The notes: a model not told the origin generated them from the letters alone. Positions 36,650 to 45,674 are shown, counted from the first letter of the stretch. The stretch: 55,365 bases of DNA from Leuconostoc citreum (GCF_004354555.1 NZ_PUFH01000009.1:1-55365); one strand, 5' to 3'. Numbers and translations are program-made.

Positions 36650-37084
36650 ATGTTTCATATTCAGCCAACACCAATATCTTGGGTTTTATGGCTTGCTATG
36701 TTTGCTGTTCCTATCATTATTATTATTATTGGTATTGGTATTTATTTTGTCAGTCATAAAGCCAAGCTGGGGAACATCTTCGGAGTGATAGGCTTAATCG
36801 GTATTGTAGTAGTTGCATTACTCGGTGCTTCTTCAAAGTATTATAATTATACGCACTCGTCAAGCTATATCAAATCACAAAAATCATATCAACTGGAATA
36901 TAATAATAATCAACAACGAGAGATTATCATCAAAGACTATCAGGGTAAAACTTTTTACCAACATACTGGTACATTTAGCTTTGATCGTAATGGTCACGGT
37001 GTCAATCTTGTCGATAGCAAGACGGGTAAAAAAACAGCTATTTACATTGGTGATAACGACACTGTGATTGTCACAGATAAATAA
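36650..37084 (+). CDS. Membrane-anchored small protein
   Basis: 144 aa from the ATG at 36650 (AAGGAG Shine-Dalgarno). Two membrane segments (about 8-30 and 40-60) precede an extracytoplasmic beta-rich domain of about 80 residues with many Asn, Gln and Lys. No recognised family. A cargo-leader stem-loop is just upstream. Confidence 0.6.
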   Translation: MFHIQPTPISWVLWLAMFAVPIIIIIIGIGIYFVSHKAKLGNIFGVIGLIGIVVVALLGASSKYYNYTHSSSYIKSQKSYQLEYNNNQQREIIIKDYQGKTFYQHTGTFSFDRNGHGVNLVDSKTGKKTAIYIGDNDTVIVTDK

Positions 37085-37140
37085 CACCAAGTCATCGTTG
37101 TTTTTGAGTGATTACAAATCAAAGCATGAATAGGAGCATC

Positions 37141-37656
37141 ATGTTGGCTAGCAAGAAAATCATAATTATCGGCTGTGGTGGTTCTGGAAAATCAACCCTA
37201 GCACGAGCGCTCAGCAATAAAATCAACGTACCTGTTTACCATCTAGATAAGCTTTTTTGGCGAGATAATTGGCAAATGACTAGTAAACCATATCAACAAA
37301 AAGTCATTAACAATGTGATTAGTCAGGATAATTGGGTCATTGACGGCAATTATGGTGCGACAATGACATTAAGAATCGCTGCCGCTGATACAATTATCTT
37401 TTTAGACCGAAATAGGTTTGTATGTCTATTAAATGTATTCAAACGTTTCATAAAATATAAGGGCAAATCTCGCCCAGATATGCACGATAACTGCCCCGAA
37501 AAAATTGACTTCGATTTTTTAAAATGGATTTTGACCTTTCCTGAAAAAAGAAGGCCTAGCATATATAAAATGTTATCTGCTAGTAAAGGATCCAAAAACA
37601 TCGTTATACTAAAAAATAGTCAACAAATAAGACTTTTTTTGGCATCTTTTCACTAA
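37141..37656 (+). CDS. P-loop kinase-like protein (FlaR / topology-modulation type)
   Basis: 171 aa from the ATG at 37141 (AGGAG Shine-Dalgarno). The P-loop GCGGSGKSTLA is at residues 11-21, then YHLDKLFWRDNW (near 34) and the lid IFLDRNR (near 88), as in proteins annotated adenylate kinase or DNA topology modulation FlaR. The true substrate is unknown. It ends 4 nt before a double hairpin. Confidence 0.75.
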   Translation: MLASKKIIIIGCGGSGKSTLARALSNKINVPVYHLDKLFWRDNWQMTSKPYQQKVINNVISQDNWVIDGNYGATMTLRIAAADTIIFLDRNRFVCLLNVFKRFIKYKGKSRPDMHDNCPEKIDFDFLKWILTFPEKRRPSIYKMLSASKGSKNIVILKNSQQIRLFLASFH

Positions 37657-37659
37657 AAA

Positions 37660-37707
37660 GCACTCATAGAGTGCGTACATATCACGTGCGGGACTCACGT
37701 TAAAAGC
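37660..37707 (+). repeat. Cargo-leader double hairpin, copy 3
   Basis: Hairpin 1 is GCACTC-ATA-GAGTGC (37660-37674). After GTACATATC comes hairpin 2, ACGTG, 7-nt loop (cgggact), CACGT (37684-37700), then TAAAAGC. The same two-hairpin unit recurs at 49870-49915. It leads into the methyltransferase gene. Confidence 0.65.
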
Positions 37708-37727
37708 ATTATTGGAGATGAAATAAG

Positions 37728-38477
37728 ATGAACACATTAAAAAAACAAGGATTAGACGCACCAATCGTACCACTTTTGTATATTATTGCTGGCTTAGTTG
37801 CTACTAGCTGTGCTGTTATTTTTCGCAACAATTATAGTGGCTACTTATGGACGCTTTTATATGGCATCATTATGGTTCTGGGTGGCCTGATTTTCATACA
37901 TACTTCAATGCGCGGGAAACACATCATTTGGGATAATATTTTATCTACCCTGACTATCCCTAATGATAGCAAAGTCCTTGATTTAGGCACTGGTCATGGG
38001 CTTGTATTACTAAAATTTGCATCACGTTTATCAGAAAACGGTCATGCCACGGGAATTGACCTATGGCGTAATCAAGACCAATCAAATAATAGTATTGAAA
38101 ACACTCAAAATATAATTAAATCATATCATTTGGATAAAGTGGCAAGTGTGCAAACCGCAAACATGTTAGACCTACCATTTAAAAATAATCAATACGACTT
38201 TGTCGTTACTAGCTTAGCTTTGCACAACATTAAGCCAGCGACAGCACGTAAAGCAGCTCTGAATGAAGCGACACGTGTTTTAAAATCTGCCGGCACACTG
38301 GTGATTGTTGACACAGGACATAAGAAAAAAGAATATCTATCTATACTACAATCGAATGGCTTCATGATTCAAGAACAAAAAACTTACGGTATCATTGGCT
38401 GGTGGAGTGGTCCGTGGATGTCGACCTACGCGATTATTGCTACCGCACCAACAAAGCATCCTTTGAACAAAAGATGA
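37728..38477 (+). CDS. SAM-dependent class I methyltransferase with N-terminal membrane segments
   Basis: 249 aa. Two membrane segments (about 15-35 and 42-62) are followed by a Rossmann-fold methyltransferase domain: motif I VLDLGTGHGLVL (near residue 83), the acidic ATGIDLW strand, and LPFKNNQYDFVVTSLALHNI (near 148). It resembles UbiE-like methyltransferases fused to membrane helices. Substrate unknown. GGAGATG Shine-Dalgarno. Confidence 0.8.
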   Translation: MNTLKKQGLDAPIVPLLYIIAGLVATSCAVIFRNNYSGYLWTLLYGIIMVLGGLIFIHTSMRGKHIIWDNILSTLTIPNDSKVLDLGTGHGLVLLKFASRLSENGHATGIDLWRNQDQSNNSIENTQNIIKSYHLDKVASVQTANMLDLPFKNNQYDFVVTSLALHNIKPATARKAALNEATRVLKSAGTLVIVDTGHKKKEYLSILQSNGFMIQEQKTYGIIGWWSGPWMSTYAIIATAPTKHPLNKR

Positions 38478-38508
38478 TAGTAGTAAACACTATATATTGG
38501 AGCATATA

Positions 38509-38664
38509 ATGAATTTAGCAATCACTTTCATGTTTTTTTGCAGCGGTGTTTCTTTTTTAAGCATAGCCAAAGAAAAACACAATAAGGAATATAAGATAAC
38601 TGGGTTTTTGATGATAATAGCTAGTATTATTAGCGCTTTAACTTACTTTTTCCATAAAATTTAG
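38509..38664 (+). CDS. Small two-helix membrane protein
   Basis: 51 aa with two hydrophobic segments separated by a charged turn (AKEKHNKEYK). Good GGAG Shine-Dalgarno, between the methyltransferase and the next membrane gene with short spacing (31 and 13 bp). Too short for confident family assignment. Confidence 0.6.
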   Translation: MNLAITFMFFCSGVSFLSIAKEKHNKEYKITGFLMIIASIISALTYFFHKI

Positions 38665-38677
38665 GGGTAATCAATTC

Positions 38678-39181
38678 ATGAACATCGATCACTTGACAAT
38701 TTCCAATATTTTAATTGCGCTTATCATATTAGTCTTTATCGTCAAAAGGCAACTAACCATCCATGTCATTAATTTCAAAATAAAATTGTATATTATTTTA
38801 ATCGTGGTTGGTTTATCGCAATTTACAAAAATCCACAATCTAGATATTAATTCAAATTTCTATCTGTTCGTTACGCTATCCTTGCTAACAGTTGTCATAT
38901 CAGGTATTCTAAGAGCTTTTTCAAGTAGAATCTTTCTCAACACTGAGGGTGTGATTGTTCGACAAGGAACCTATTTGACACTCCTACTTTGGCTACTAAC
39001 TATTGCGGCTAAATATTCATTTAGCAGTCTCTGGCAATATAGTTCTCTGTCAATATTAGTCACATTAGGCCTCTCGTTGATGGTTCAGCGTGGCACAACA
39101 TGGCTGTTAGCCAGCACAAAATTCCCTGAAAATATCACGATTACAAAGCAATTTTTAATTGACGCAAAGAGAAAAAAATAA
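38678..39181 (+). CDS. Multi-pass membrane protein (CcdC/DUF1453-like)
   Basis: 167 aa, five or so hydrophobic segments, with KRQLTIHVINFKIKL after the first helix. The overall pattern recalls DUF1453 proteins but the match is loose. It is 13 bp after the 51-aa gene and likely in the same transcript as the methyltransferase. It ends before a terminator. Confidence 0.5.
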   Translation: MNIDHLTISNILIALIILVFIVKRQLTIHVINFKIKLYIILIVVGLSQFTKIHNLDINSNFYLFVTLSLLTVVISGILRAFSSRIFLNTEGVIVRQGTYLTLLLWLLTIAAKYSFSSLWQYSSLSILVTLGLSLMVQRGTTWLLASTKFPENITITKQFLIDAKRKK

Positions 39182-39246
39182 ATCATCAGTACTTAGATAG
39201 ACAACATAAAAATGAATTGATTCTTCAACTTTAAACACTACAAAAT

Positions 39247-39302
39247 AAAAATCAAACTCAAATTTACTAACAAAATTAGTGGATTTGAGTTTGATTTATT
39301 TT
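39247..39302 (+). terminator. Terminator after the methyltransferase unit
   Basis: AAATCAAACTCAAAT and its complement GATTTGAGTTTGATTT enclose a loop with a further TTACTAAC.AAATTAGTG pairing, followed by T-rich sequence. Confidence 0.75.
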
Positions 39303-39385
39303 TAAGTGGTGTGTAAACACTACTTTTAGTAGCCATAATATCTCTTTTTAGGTAGTTGTTTGATCATCAATTAATAACAAATACT

Positions 39386-39410
39386 ACGTGCACTGAACCA
39401 CGTTAAAAGC
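39386..39410 (+). repeat. Cargo-leader stem-loop, copy 4
   Basis: ACGTG, 8-nt loop (cactgaac), CACGT, then TAAAAGC. The 12 nt CACGTTAAAAGC are identical in copies 3, 4 and 5. It lies 16 nt before the ATG of the DUF805 gene, just upstream of its Shine-Dalgarno. Confidence 0.65.
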
Positions 39411-39425
39411 TTAAGGGGGAAAACT

Positions 39426-39965
39426 ATGATTACTATGACACAATCATTTAAGAATTTTTGGAAAAACTATTTTAATTTTACGGGCACGGCTACTCGTTCA
39501 GAATACTGGTGGATGGCGCTGTGGGCGCTTATTATCAGCATTATATGGTTCATTGCAACTATAATCATCATTATATTTTCATTAGCAAGCCAAGATAAAG
39601 TAAATATCAAATTTAATACATTCGCTGAATTTATTCACAATACTCCAAGTACATTAATAGTTTGGTGTTTACTATCTTTACTAACATTACTAGCTTTCGT
39701 TATTCCATCATTATCGCTTACAGTGAGACGTTACCGTGATAGTGGTCTGAATGAAGTATCAGTATGGCTCTTATTTGCTTTAACATTGATTTCAAGTTGG
39801 ATTACGTCACCAAATGATTCTCAAAATACCTTCTTTTCTATTTATTTTTCAACTATAGGCATTGTATCTATTATTGAACTTATTGTTACTGTTTTACCAA
39901 CTAAACAACTTGCAAACACAAGGGTTATCGGTAAAAACAAGTCATATCAGAACAGTGAATTATAA
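39426..39965 (+). CDS. DUF805 family membrane protein
   Basis: 179 aa. It begins with FKNFWKNYFNFTGTATRSEYWW (near residue 7), the clear DUF805 signature, and has four membrane segments with SLTVRRYRDSG (near 98) before the third. AGGGGG Shine-Dalgarno. Function of the family is unknown. It is the last gene before the satellite. Confidence 0.85.
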   Translation: MITMTQSFKNFWKNYFNFTGTATRSEYWWMALWALIISIIWFIATIIIIIFSLASQDKVNIKFNTFAEFIHNTPSTLIVWCLLSLLTLLAFVIPSLSLTVRRYRDSGLNEVSVWLLFALTLISSWITSPNDSQNTFFSIYFSTIGIVSIIELIVTVLPTKQLANTRVIGKNKSYQNSEL

Positions 39966-40144
39966 AAGTATATGTTTTTTAATACAGCGTATGTTGTACT
40001 TTGTAGAAAATAAAACATTGCAACGCTTACTATTCCTTTTTTGTTGAAGGACATCAATATAAAAATAGTTGGTAATTTATTATTATCGGCTATATTTGCA
40101 CTAATGTTCATATTAACCCTTTATCAATATTTCGTATAGAATAA

Positions 40145-40178
40145 TAAAAAAGCCTCCGAACAATCGGTGGCTTTTAAT
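40145..40178. terminator. Terminator-like hairpin before the attachment site
   Basis: AAAAAGCC.CCGA, 4-nt loop, TCGG.GGCTTTT, in the 335-bp gap between the DUF805 gene and the direct repeat. The rest of the gap holds no gene I can support. Confidence 0.7.
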
Positions 40179-40300
40179 GTGTACAGTTGTAGGGAATTAT
40201 GTATATATTGCAATCTCAAACAAATATTTATACATTATGTACCATATTTTAATTTATGCGTTATTTTGATTAAAATACTATGCAATCTAATGAAACCATA

Positions 40301-40379
40301 TTCATAAGAAAAGGCGCTACATCAAGGTTTTTAAAACCTTATGCAACGCCATAAAATGCTTAGTGGAGTCGAGGGGAGT
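40301..40379. repeat. attL: 79-nt direct repeat with duplicated tmRNA 3' end and terminator
   Basis: It matches 55287-55365 at 77 of 79 positions. On the minus strand it reads as an acceptor 3' arm CGACTCC-A, then a terminator hairpin (GGCG..CATAAGGTTT / AAACCTTGATG..CGCC, TTTTCTT). The gene body is absent here, since the integrase region follows, so this is the displaced copy marking the left end of the element. Confidence 0.9.
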
Positions 40380-40415
40380 TACTACACCCCTGCCACATCA
40401 ACAATTCTGGCGTTT

Positions 40416-40436
40416 TGTACTATATTTAGTACCTTT
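40416..40436. promoter_or_regulatory. Candidate integrase arm-type site
   Basis: AGTACCT lies here between attL and the integrase. The same heptamer occurs twice near attR (55231-55250), as expected for arm sites. Assignment is by position only. Confidence 0.35.
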
Positions 40437-41557
40437 TAATCAATTAAACCCGACAAAACATTACCTGTATCATCACTGGCTCGTTTTGTAATGTCGCTAT
40501 ACACATCTAAAGTCATAGATACATCCGCATGTCCTAAGTAAGTTTGTACTTGCTTCACGCTTGCGCCCTGATCTAATGCCAATGTCGCCCATGTATGCCT
40601 TAACTTGTGCATAGATAACCCAACCGCAACATTATACTTATCACTGACATCATGTAGCCACTTATTTGGTCTCATGACCTGCAACGTATGCCCATGATTA
40701 TTGAATACATAATCATCCCCGCTTTTATGGTTACTGACTTCATACCAATTAGACATCACAACTAACATCTTATTATCAATTTTAAGGGTGCGCCTACTTG
40801 TTTGGCTCTTAGGCGCTTTAATATAGGTACTACCATTTAAACCACGCCCCAACGCTTGCATAATACTTATATATCCATTGTCAAAGTCTATATTTTGCCA
40901 TTGTAAAGCGAGTAGTTCCTCGGTTCTCATCCCCGTGAATGCACCTAATCTAAGCAACGTATAGGCTTGCTGATTAATGTATTTGTATTGGCTATCTAGT
41001 ACGTCAACAAACGCCTTGAACTCGTCAACATCCATAAATTGCCTAGGCTTATTGATTGATCTGCGTGCCTTTGGCATATCTACCTTGGTAAATGGGTCTA
41101 CATCAATCATATCCATACGCACTGCAATATTTAATAGTCTTTTGAAATAACCTGTTATCTTACGATAATGCAATATTTTACCCTGCATTGTGTTAATATA
41201 TCGTTGTAAGTTCAATGGCTTAATATCAGTTACCAATATATCGCCCCACTCGGGGATGATATGGATGTTAAAAACGTTCATTGTTTTATTGAGCGTACTT
41301 TCTTCCACAGTATGCTGATAGGTATCAAGCCACATATTATACAACTCTTCAACGGTCATCACGTTTGGGGTTGTTTTTTTGTTGTATTTACTTTGGCCAT
41401 TATCAAACAAAACACTTTGATTATTAAACCATTGTCTAGCACTTTGTTTGCTTTCAAATCCTCGTTTCTTTACACGGACTTTTTGACTACTATTAATTAA
41501 ATACCCATTTACTTCCCAAACTTTCCCTTTTGGTGTGTCAATTTGCTGAAATTTCAT
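40436..41557 (-). CDS. int: Tyrosine-recombinase integrase
   Basis: 373 aa. An N-terminal AP2-like arm-binding region (1-60) is followed by a SAM-like core-binding domain (about 65-160) and the catalytic domain. The Arg is in TGMRTEELL, the HxxR in MHKLRHTWA, the second His in YLGHADVSM and the nucleophile in LDVYSD. Only 56 bp separate it from attL, so it should integrate the element at the tmRNA-like site. AGAGG Shine-Dalgarno. It is read in the same direction as the replication genes. Confidence 0.95.
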   Translation of the reverse strand: MKFQQIDTPKGKVWEVNGYLINSSQKVRVKKRGFESKQSARQWFNNQSVLFDNGQSKYNKKTTPNVMTVEELYNMWLDTYQHTVEESTLNKTMNVFNIHIIPEWGDILVTDIKPLNLQRYINTMQGKILHYRKITGYFKRLLNIAVRMDMIDVDPFTKVDMPKARRSINKPRQFMDVDEFKAFVDVLDSQYKYINQQAYTLLRLGAFTGMRTEELLALQWQNIDFDNGYISIMQALGRGLNGSTYIKAPKSQTSRRTLKIDNKMLVVMSNWYEVSNHKSGDDYVFNNHGHTLQVMRPNKWLHDVSDKYNVAVGLSMHKLRHTWATLALDQGASVKQVQTYLGHADVSMTLDVYSDITKRASDDTGNVLSGLID

Positions 41558-41681
41558 GTTATACCTCTTTGCTACAAGCGAGTAAGCAGAGATTTAGATA
41601 AAATAAAAAAGCATGTTCACACGCTTTCATTATTTCACATTATCATGTTGTCTTGCCCTTGCTTAACTCTTTTTTAAACTC

Positions 41682-41882
41682 CTAATCATAATAATGGCGT
41701 ACGGCTTCATCTATTTCATCACGATCATAGCGTAACCCGTGTGCTGTTGGATAGGCTCTCACTTTACCTGTATTCACATAACGTTTGATAAAAGTATTGT
41801 CTGCAACACTAATATATTTGTGCGCTTCATTGCGTTTCATCCACTTTGGCCATAACTGGCGATGTTCTGTGTTTGCTGTCAT
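41682..41882 (-). CDS. Excisionase-like HTH protein
   Basis: 66 aa. The sequence RNEAHKYISVADNTFIKRYVNTGKVRAYPTA fits a MerR-like winged helix used by excisionases and AlpA-type regulators. It sits just upstream of the integrase on the same strand (AAGGAG Shine-Dalgarno). It probably sets the direction of recombination. Confidence 0.7.
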   Translation of the reverse strand: MTANTEHRQLWPKWMKRNEAHKYISVADNTFIKRYVNTGKVRAYPTAHGLRYDRDEIDEAVRHYYD

Positions 41883-42287
41883 CTAGTCTCCTTTCCACAA
41901 TTCAAGTATTAATTTATTCACGTATCGCTCAATGCCATTAACATTGATATACTTAACCGCCAATGCTAATGCTAACCTGCCTTTGTAGACTAAGTGTATG
42001 CTCATTGACTGTGCGACATAAACATCAAAGCGTTTTGAATACTTGTTTGCATTCACATTAGCTGTTCGTTTACTCGCCATAGGGTGTGTTTCTTGATAGG
42101 CTCTGGTCTTATTGCCGTAAGTTGTATAGCTCAAAACATAGTTTATAGCTCTGCGATTAGTTAGCTTTCTAGTCATTAACTCATCCATAACGAGGTTGAA
42201 TACATACACATAAAACATAGTGCTTTCTTTCTCTGCATAGGTTTTTTCTGGTCTCGGCAACCTATTCATATAATCTTGAATATCCAT
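41883..42287 (-). CDS. Possible small-terminase-like (TerS) DNA-binding protein
   Basis: 134 aa from the ATG at 42287 (GAGAAAG Shine-Dalgarno). The central stretch NKTRAYQETHPMASKRTANV has the spacing of TerS N-terminal helix-turn-helix domains (N.T.A, then S..TA), followed by a basic region and helical C terminus. Satellite TerS homologues redirect packaging to the satellite genome. The match is by pattern only; a different DNA-binding function is possible. The gene abuts the excisionase gene. Confidence 0.4.
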   Translation of the reverse strand: MDIQDYMNRLPRPEKTYAEKESTMFYVYVFNLVMDELMTRKLTNRRAINYVLSYTTYGNKTRAYQETHPMASKRTANVNANKYSKRFDVYVAQSMSIHLVYKGRLALALAVKYINVNGIERYVNKLILELWKGD

Positions 42288-42490
42288 AAAAACTTTCTCA
42301 CTAGTAAAAGGCAACCTCTACATTTTAATGTTCATAAGCTAAGTCCTTGCAAACACTACATTTAAGACAGCCACACTGTATACCTTTTTATATTTTATTC
42401 ATTAAAACAACCCTCAAAATACCTTTATAACAGTTTTTAAACGTGATTATTGCTATTTTAAAAGATGTCATTTTGTTCAGTTTTGTCTAC

Positions 42491-42835
42491 CTATTCAATG
42501 CCCCTCAATTCTAGCTCGGTCTCAAATTTAATTTGCGCACTGCGTGACTTTTGTTGTAATTGCAAATACTCTGCCCATATCTCTTGTAACTGCTCTTGTG
42601 ACGGTTCACTCTTAGTAAAATCACTGGCTTCAAATCGTTCAACGTTGTAACCAAACATATTTAATGTCAACTCAAGCATTTTTGCTTTGTGTCTAGTGAG
42701 TTCTAACTGGTGTGCTGTCATAACGTCGTGTGTCTCTTGATTATGATTAACTTGTTCAAGAAACTTGATGTGTCTACGCTGTTCAAACAAATAGCCAATC
42801 ATTGCTATAAATATAAAGCCAACTATATAATTCAT
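42491..42835 (-). CDS. Hypothetical membrane-anchored coiled-coil protein
   Basis: 114 aa. An N-terminal membrane helix (1-18) is followed by long charged helices likely to form a coiled coil (25-110). AAGGGG Shine-Dalgarno. No family recognised. The 203 bp between this gene and 42287 hold no supported gene. Confidence 0.55.
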   Translation of the reverse strand: MNYIVGFIFIAMIGYLFEQRRHIKFLEQVNHNQETHDVMTAHQLELTRHKAKMLELTLNMFGYNVERFEASDFTKSEPSQEQLQEIWAEYLQLQQKSRSAQIKFETELELRGIE

Positions 42836-42856
42836 TTCATCCCCTTAACGACTGCG

Positions 42857-43003
42857 TCATATTGTCACACTCAACTTTTCCAGTCCTTGCTTAATTGCTT
42901 CAATCTGACAAAATTCGCCAAAACTGATACTAATATCATCTGTCTTATTTTTCATTAAATCTTTGTAAGCTGTCATGCAGTTATAATAAAAATCTTTATT
43001 CAT
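42857..43003 (-). CDS. Small hypothetical protein
   Basis: 48 aa, soluble, starting at an ATG with a good AGAGGA Shine-Dalgarno. Mixed charge with FYYNCMTAYKDLMKNK at the start. Its stop lies 22 bp before the next gene in the leftward operon. Supported by the ribosome-binding site and spacing; function unknown. Confidence 0.55.
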   Translation of the reverse strand: MNKDFYYNCMTAYKDLMKNKTDDISISFGEFCQIEAIKQGLEKLSVTI

Positions 43004-43272
43004 AATTCCTCTTTTCCTTATCAAATTGACTTTAAAATACTTTCAATTTACCTATTATTGACTTTGCTAAAACGCTGTATCTGTTGTGCCACAAACCTTA
43101 AACCTAAATAATTGACTTTCTCGACCTTTTCTCGAAGTCCTTATATATACGTATATATATTATTTATTCTAGTAACTTCAATAAAAAGTCAATAACATCA
43201 ATAACCTTTATACACCAACGGTTACAAGCATTTTTTATGTCAATAATAGCTCTATAAAACATCTGTTTAACG

Positions 43273-44676
43273 TCAATCTATATACTTAATATCCAAAAAT
43301 CGCTTAGTTGCTTTGCCGTGTTCATCATCTAAACTTGAAATAGTCACACTTTTTGAACTTTTAATACCTAAATGTTCCATACGACTGTAAAATGTGTTGC
43401 GGTTTATCGTTTCTTTCATACCCATATCTTCAACATCTCGACTAAATTGCTGATACATATACTTGGCGGTTGGTCGCCTGTCTTTAGCTTCCTCCGTATG
43501 TTCATCTAGCCACTGTGAGACAATATCAGCGCTCTTTAGCCATTCTGCTGTCGCTTTCTGGACGTTTTCGGGGATGTTTAACGTCTTAGCTCGCTCTGCG
43601 TCCATAAATAGCTTAATGACCTTACGTGTAAACGCTGGGCGCTCATCTAATAACTCGGCTTCATCAAAATAATCACTCTTGCCGTCTTTGGTAGTAAACC
43701 CCTTACCTTGCGTTGTGAGTACCAATGGTCTACGATCTAATCCGCTATCTCGTCTAATGTTGGGTAAGTCATTAGCTGAAAAAAATAGTGTGGCATAATT
43801 GACGATACTAAAAGCCTGCACACCCTTAGATTCCACTTCAAATCGTTCTTTACCACTCACAGCTAGTTTGAGGTTCTCTGTGTTTGGCATGTAGTTAGCT
43901 GGTATATCACTGCCAATGTTTGCATACTTACCCACTAGCCCAACCGTTTTGAATTTATCCCCAAATGCTTGTAAACTCAATTCACTGACGTTACCGCTAT
44001 ACAGTTTCTGACCAATATAAGTAAGCGCCGTGCCTTTTCCGTTACCACCTTTACCATACAAAATGACAAAGTTTTGAAAGGGCAAGTAATTACGTTTAAA
44101 GCCATAACCAATAAACTTGTATAATAGCTCTGCATTTTCATCCCCTAACAGTCGGGTAAAAAACTCGTCCGTCTTGGGTGTCGGTAAATCTTTATCACTA
44201 ACTGGATAATCTAACCCACCTAAAGCATGGTACTGTGATGCGTTTGGCTTAATTTCTAACGTCCGCATATCCAATGTGCCATTAGTAAAGCTAACCATAT
44301 AAGGCTTATCAGTAAAATCGATATAATCAGCCACATCTTTTACTGTGATTACTCGGATTAAGTCCACAATATTTTTGACTTGCTTGGCACTGGTTAGCTT
44401 TTTATGCTGTTTTAATAGTGTCGCCACTCTTGAACTTAACGCATTATCTGCCTGCTTCACATTCTTGTACCGTTTCCAATACTGACCGTTAAACAAATAC
44501 CCTGCTAGATTATTGTTATCAGTGTAAAAATTAGTCTCTTTCGCCACAAACTCCGCTAATCGTTCAACATTCACTGTCGTCTTGCTGATTTCGCCTGTCT
44601 CGTTGTATTGCACATCCAACCAACTCGGCACTTTGTTCGTAACTTTTGGCATTGGTGTTGTATCAATCTCTGCCAT
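43273..44676 (-). CDS. D5/P4-type primase-helicase (SF3 ATPase)
   Basis: 467 aa. The N-terminal half (about 60-175) resembles the D5_N domain. The SF3 helicase follows with Walker A LYGKGGNGKGT (near residue 207) and a Walker-B/sensor region (FFSANDLPNIRRDSG near 300). It should unwind the element's origin and support its autonomous replication. It overlaps the prim-pol gene by 14 bp, so the two form one replication unit, the pri-rep pair of satellites. The 269 bp after its end are AT-rich with no supported gene. Confidence 0.9.
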   Translation of the reverse strand: MAEIDTTPMPKVTNKVPSWLDVQYNETGEISKTTVNVERLAEFVAKETNFYTDNNNLAGYLFNGQYWKRYKNVKQADNALSSRVATLLKQHKKLTSAKQVKNIVDLIRVITVKDVADYIDFTDKPYMVSFTNGTLDMRTLEIKPNASQYHALGGLDYPVSDKDLPTPKTDEFFTRLLGDENAELLYKFIGYGFKRNYLPFQNFVILYGKGGNGKGTALTYIGQKLYSGNVSELSLQAFGDKFKTVGLVGKYANIGSDIPANYMPNTENLKLAVSGKERFEVESKGVQAFSIVNYATLFFSANDLPNIRRDSGLDRRPLVLTTQGKGFTTKDGKSDYFDEAELLDERPAFTRKVIKLFMDAERAKTLNIPENVQKATAEWLKSADIVSQWLDEHTEEAKDRRPTAKYMYQQFSRDVEDMGMKETINRNTFYSRMEHLGIKSSKSVTISSLDDEHGKATKRFLDIKYID

Positions 44677-45487
44677 AGCTATTTATCCTCATTATTTTAC
44701 GTTCCTCTCGCCTTCTTGCACTCATATACACCTTGCCTAGTTCATCATGGGGTAATGGTTCGTTACTGCGTTCATTGGTAATTTGTAAAATATCGTAAAT
44801 GCTTTGTGGCTCAATATTTAAGGCAAACAAATACCCTGCTAAGCTCATCGCTTGATCGTTGCGTTGTCCTGTCTCAAAGCCATTTTTGACCATTAACCAA
44901 CGGTCTACATTGCTGTATCTGCTCGTTGATTTTGTCTTTGATGTATTTGTACCACCGTGATTATTTGCAAGCTGATACACCCACTCTGGCGCTTGCTGTA
45001 TCGTCTCAAAAGGGGTAATTGCTCGATATGGTTGCTGATTGATAACACTGGGTGCAACAATGACCCCATGTTTGTTAGTCAAAAGGTCTACACCTTGCAA
45101 GGCGCTGACTTTCTCTGCTGGCTTAGTCTTGCCCTCGGTGATGAGATAAAAAGCGTGTAGTCCACCACTGGCTGTCCGTTCAACATAAGTGTCTTGGATA
45201 GTCTCTGGGTTGATGTCGTGCGACTTAAACCATGCGCTAATGCTTTTCATACCATTGTGTTTATGCTTATCAATATCAACCACAATTAAATTACTCCGTG
45301 ACAAGTCAATTCCCACATTGCCGTCTTGATACTCTGGATGTCCGTTTATCCAGTGTTTTAAATCATCCCCATTTTTAAAACTGTTATTGTACCCACCGCT
45401 GACTGCATTGTGCTTCTGATTAGGTAGCGCCATAAACACATAAGCACCTGTCTGTTGATATTGTTTGATTTGTTCCCACTTAGCCAC
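44663..45487 (-). CDS. Bifunctional primase-polymerase (prim-pol)
   Basis: 274 aa with GTG start. The prim-pol core has NVGIDLSRSNLIVVDIDKH (near residue 52, with catalytic Asp pair DID), TASGGLHAFY (near 108), and the following beta strands ending about residue 170, then a helical region (about 190-270) of the PriCT type. It makes primers for the element. It overlaps the helicase gene. Confidence 0.88.
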   Translation of the reverse strand: MAKWEQIKQYQQTGAYVFMALPNQKHNAVSGGYNNSFKNGDDLKHWINGHPEYQDGNVGIDLSRSNLIVVDIDKHKHNGMKSISAWFKSHDINPETIQDTYVERTASGGLHAFYLITEGKTKPAEKVSALQGVDLLTNKHGVIVAPSVINQQPYRAITPFETIQQAPEWVYQLANNHGGTNTSKTKSTSRYSNVDRWLMVKNGFETGQRNDQAMSLAGYLFALNIEPQSIYDILQITNERSNEPLPHDELGKVYMSARRREERKIMRINSYGRD

Positions 45488-45489
45488 TG

Positions 45490-45672
45490 TTACACCCTGC
45501 CTTTAAGCGTTTGCAAACGTGTCTCAACTTCATTAAGGTCAGTCCCTATCCTTAACACCATGCTAATGAGTTTTTGTGGCTCTTTCTGATACCTAGCTAA
45601 ATTGACAAGGCTCTTTGCACTCATCACACTTTCTAAGGCGTGATTAACCGCTACTCGTTGTGATTGTGTCAT
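45490..45672 (-). CDS. Small hypothetical protein
   Basis: 60 aa, helical, with repeated Val/Leu heptads (ALESVMSAKSLVNLARY). It lies 2 bp before the prim-pol gene and 2 bp after the next, in a tight operon. No family recognised. Confidence 0.6.
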   Translation of the reverse strand: MTQSQRVAVNHALESVMSAKSLVNLARYQKEPQKLISMVLRIGTDLNEVETRLQTLKGRV

Positions 45673-45674
45673 GC

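Noticed and set aside
40044-40139. A 31-codon hydrophobic frame (TTG start) before attL
   Set aside because: The Shine-Dalgarno-like AAGGA lies downstream of the TTG and no proper start follows; possibly a decayed membrane peptide, but not supported as a gene.
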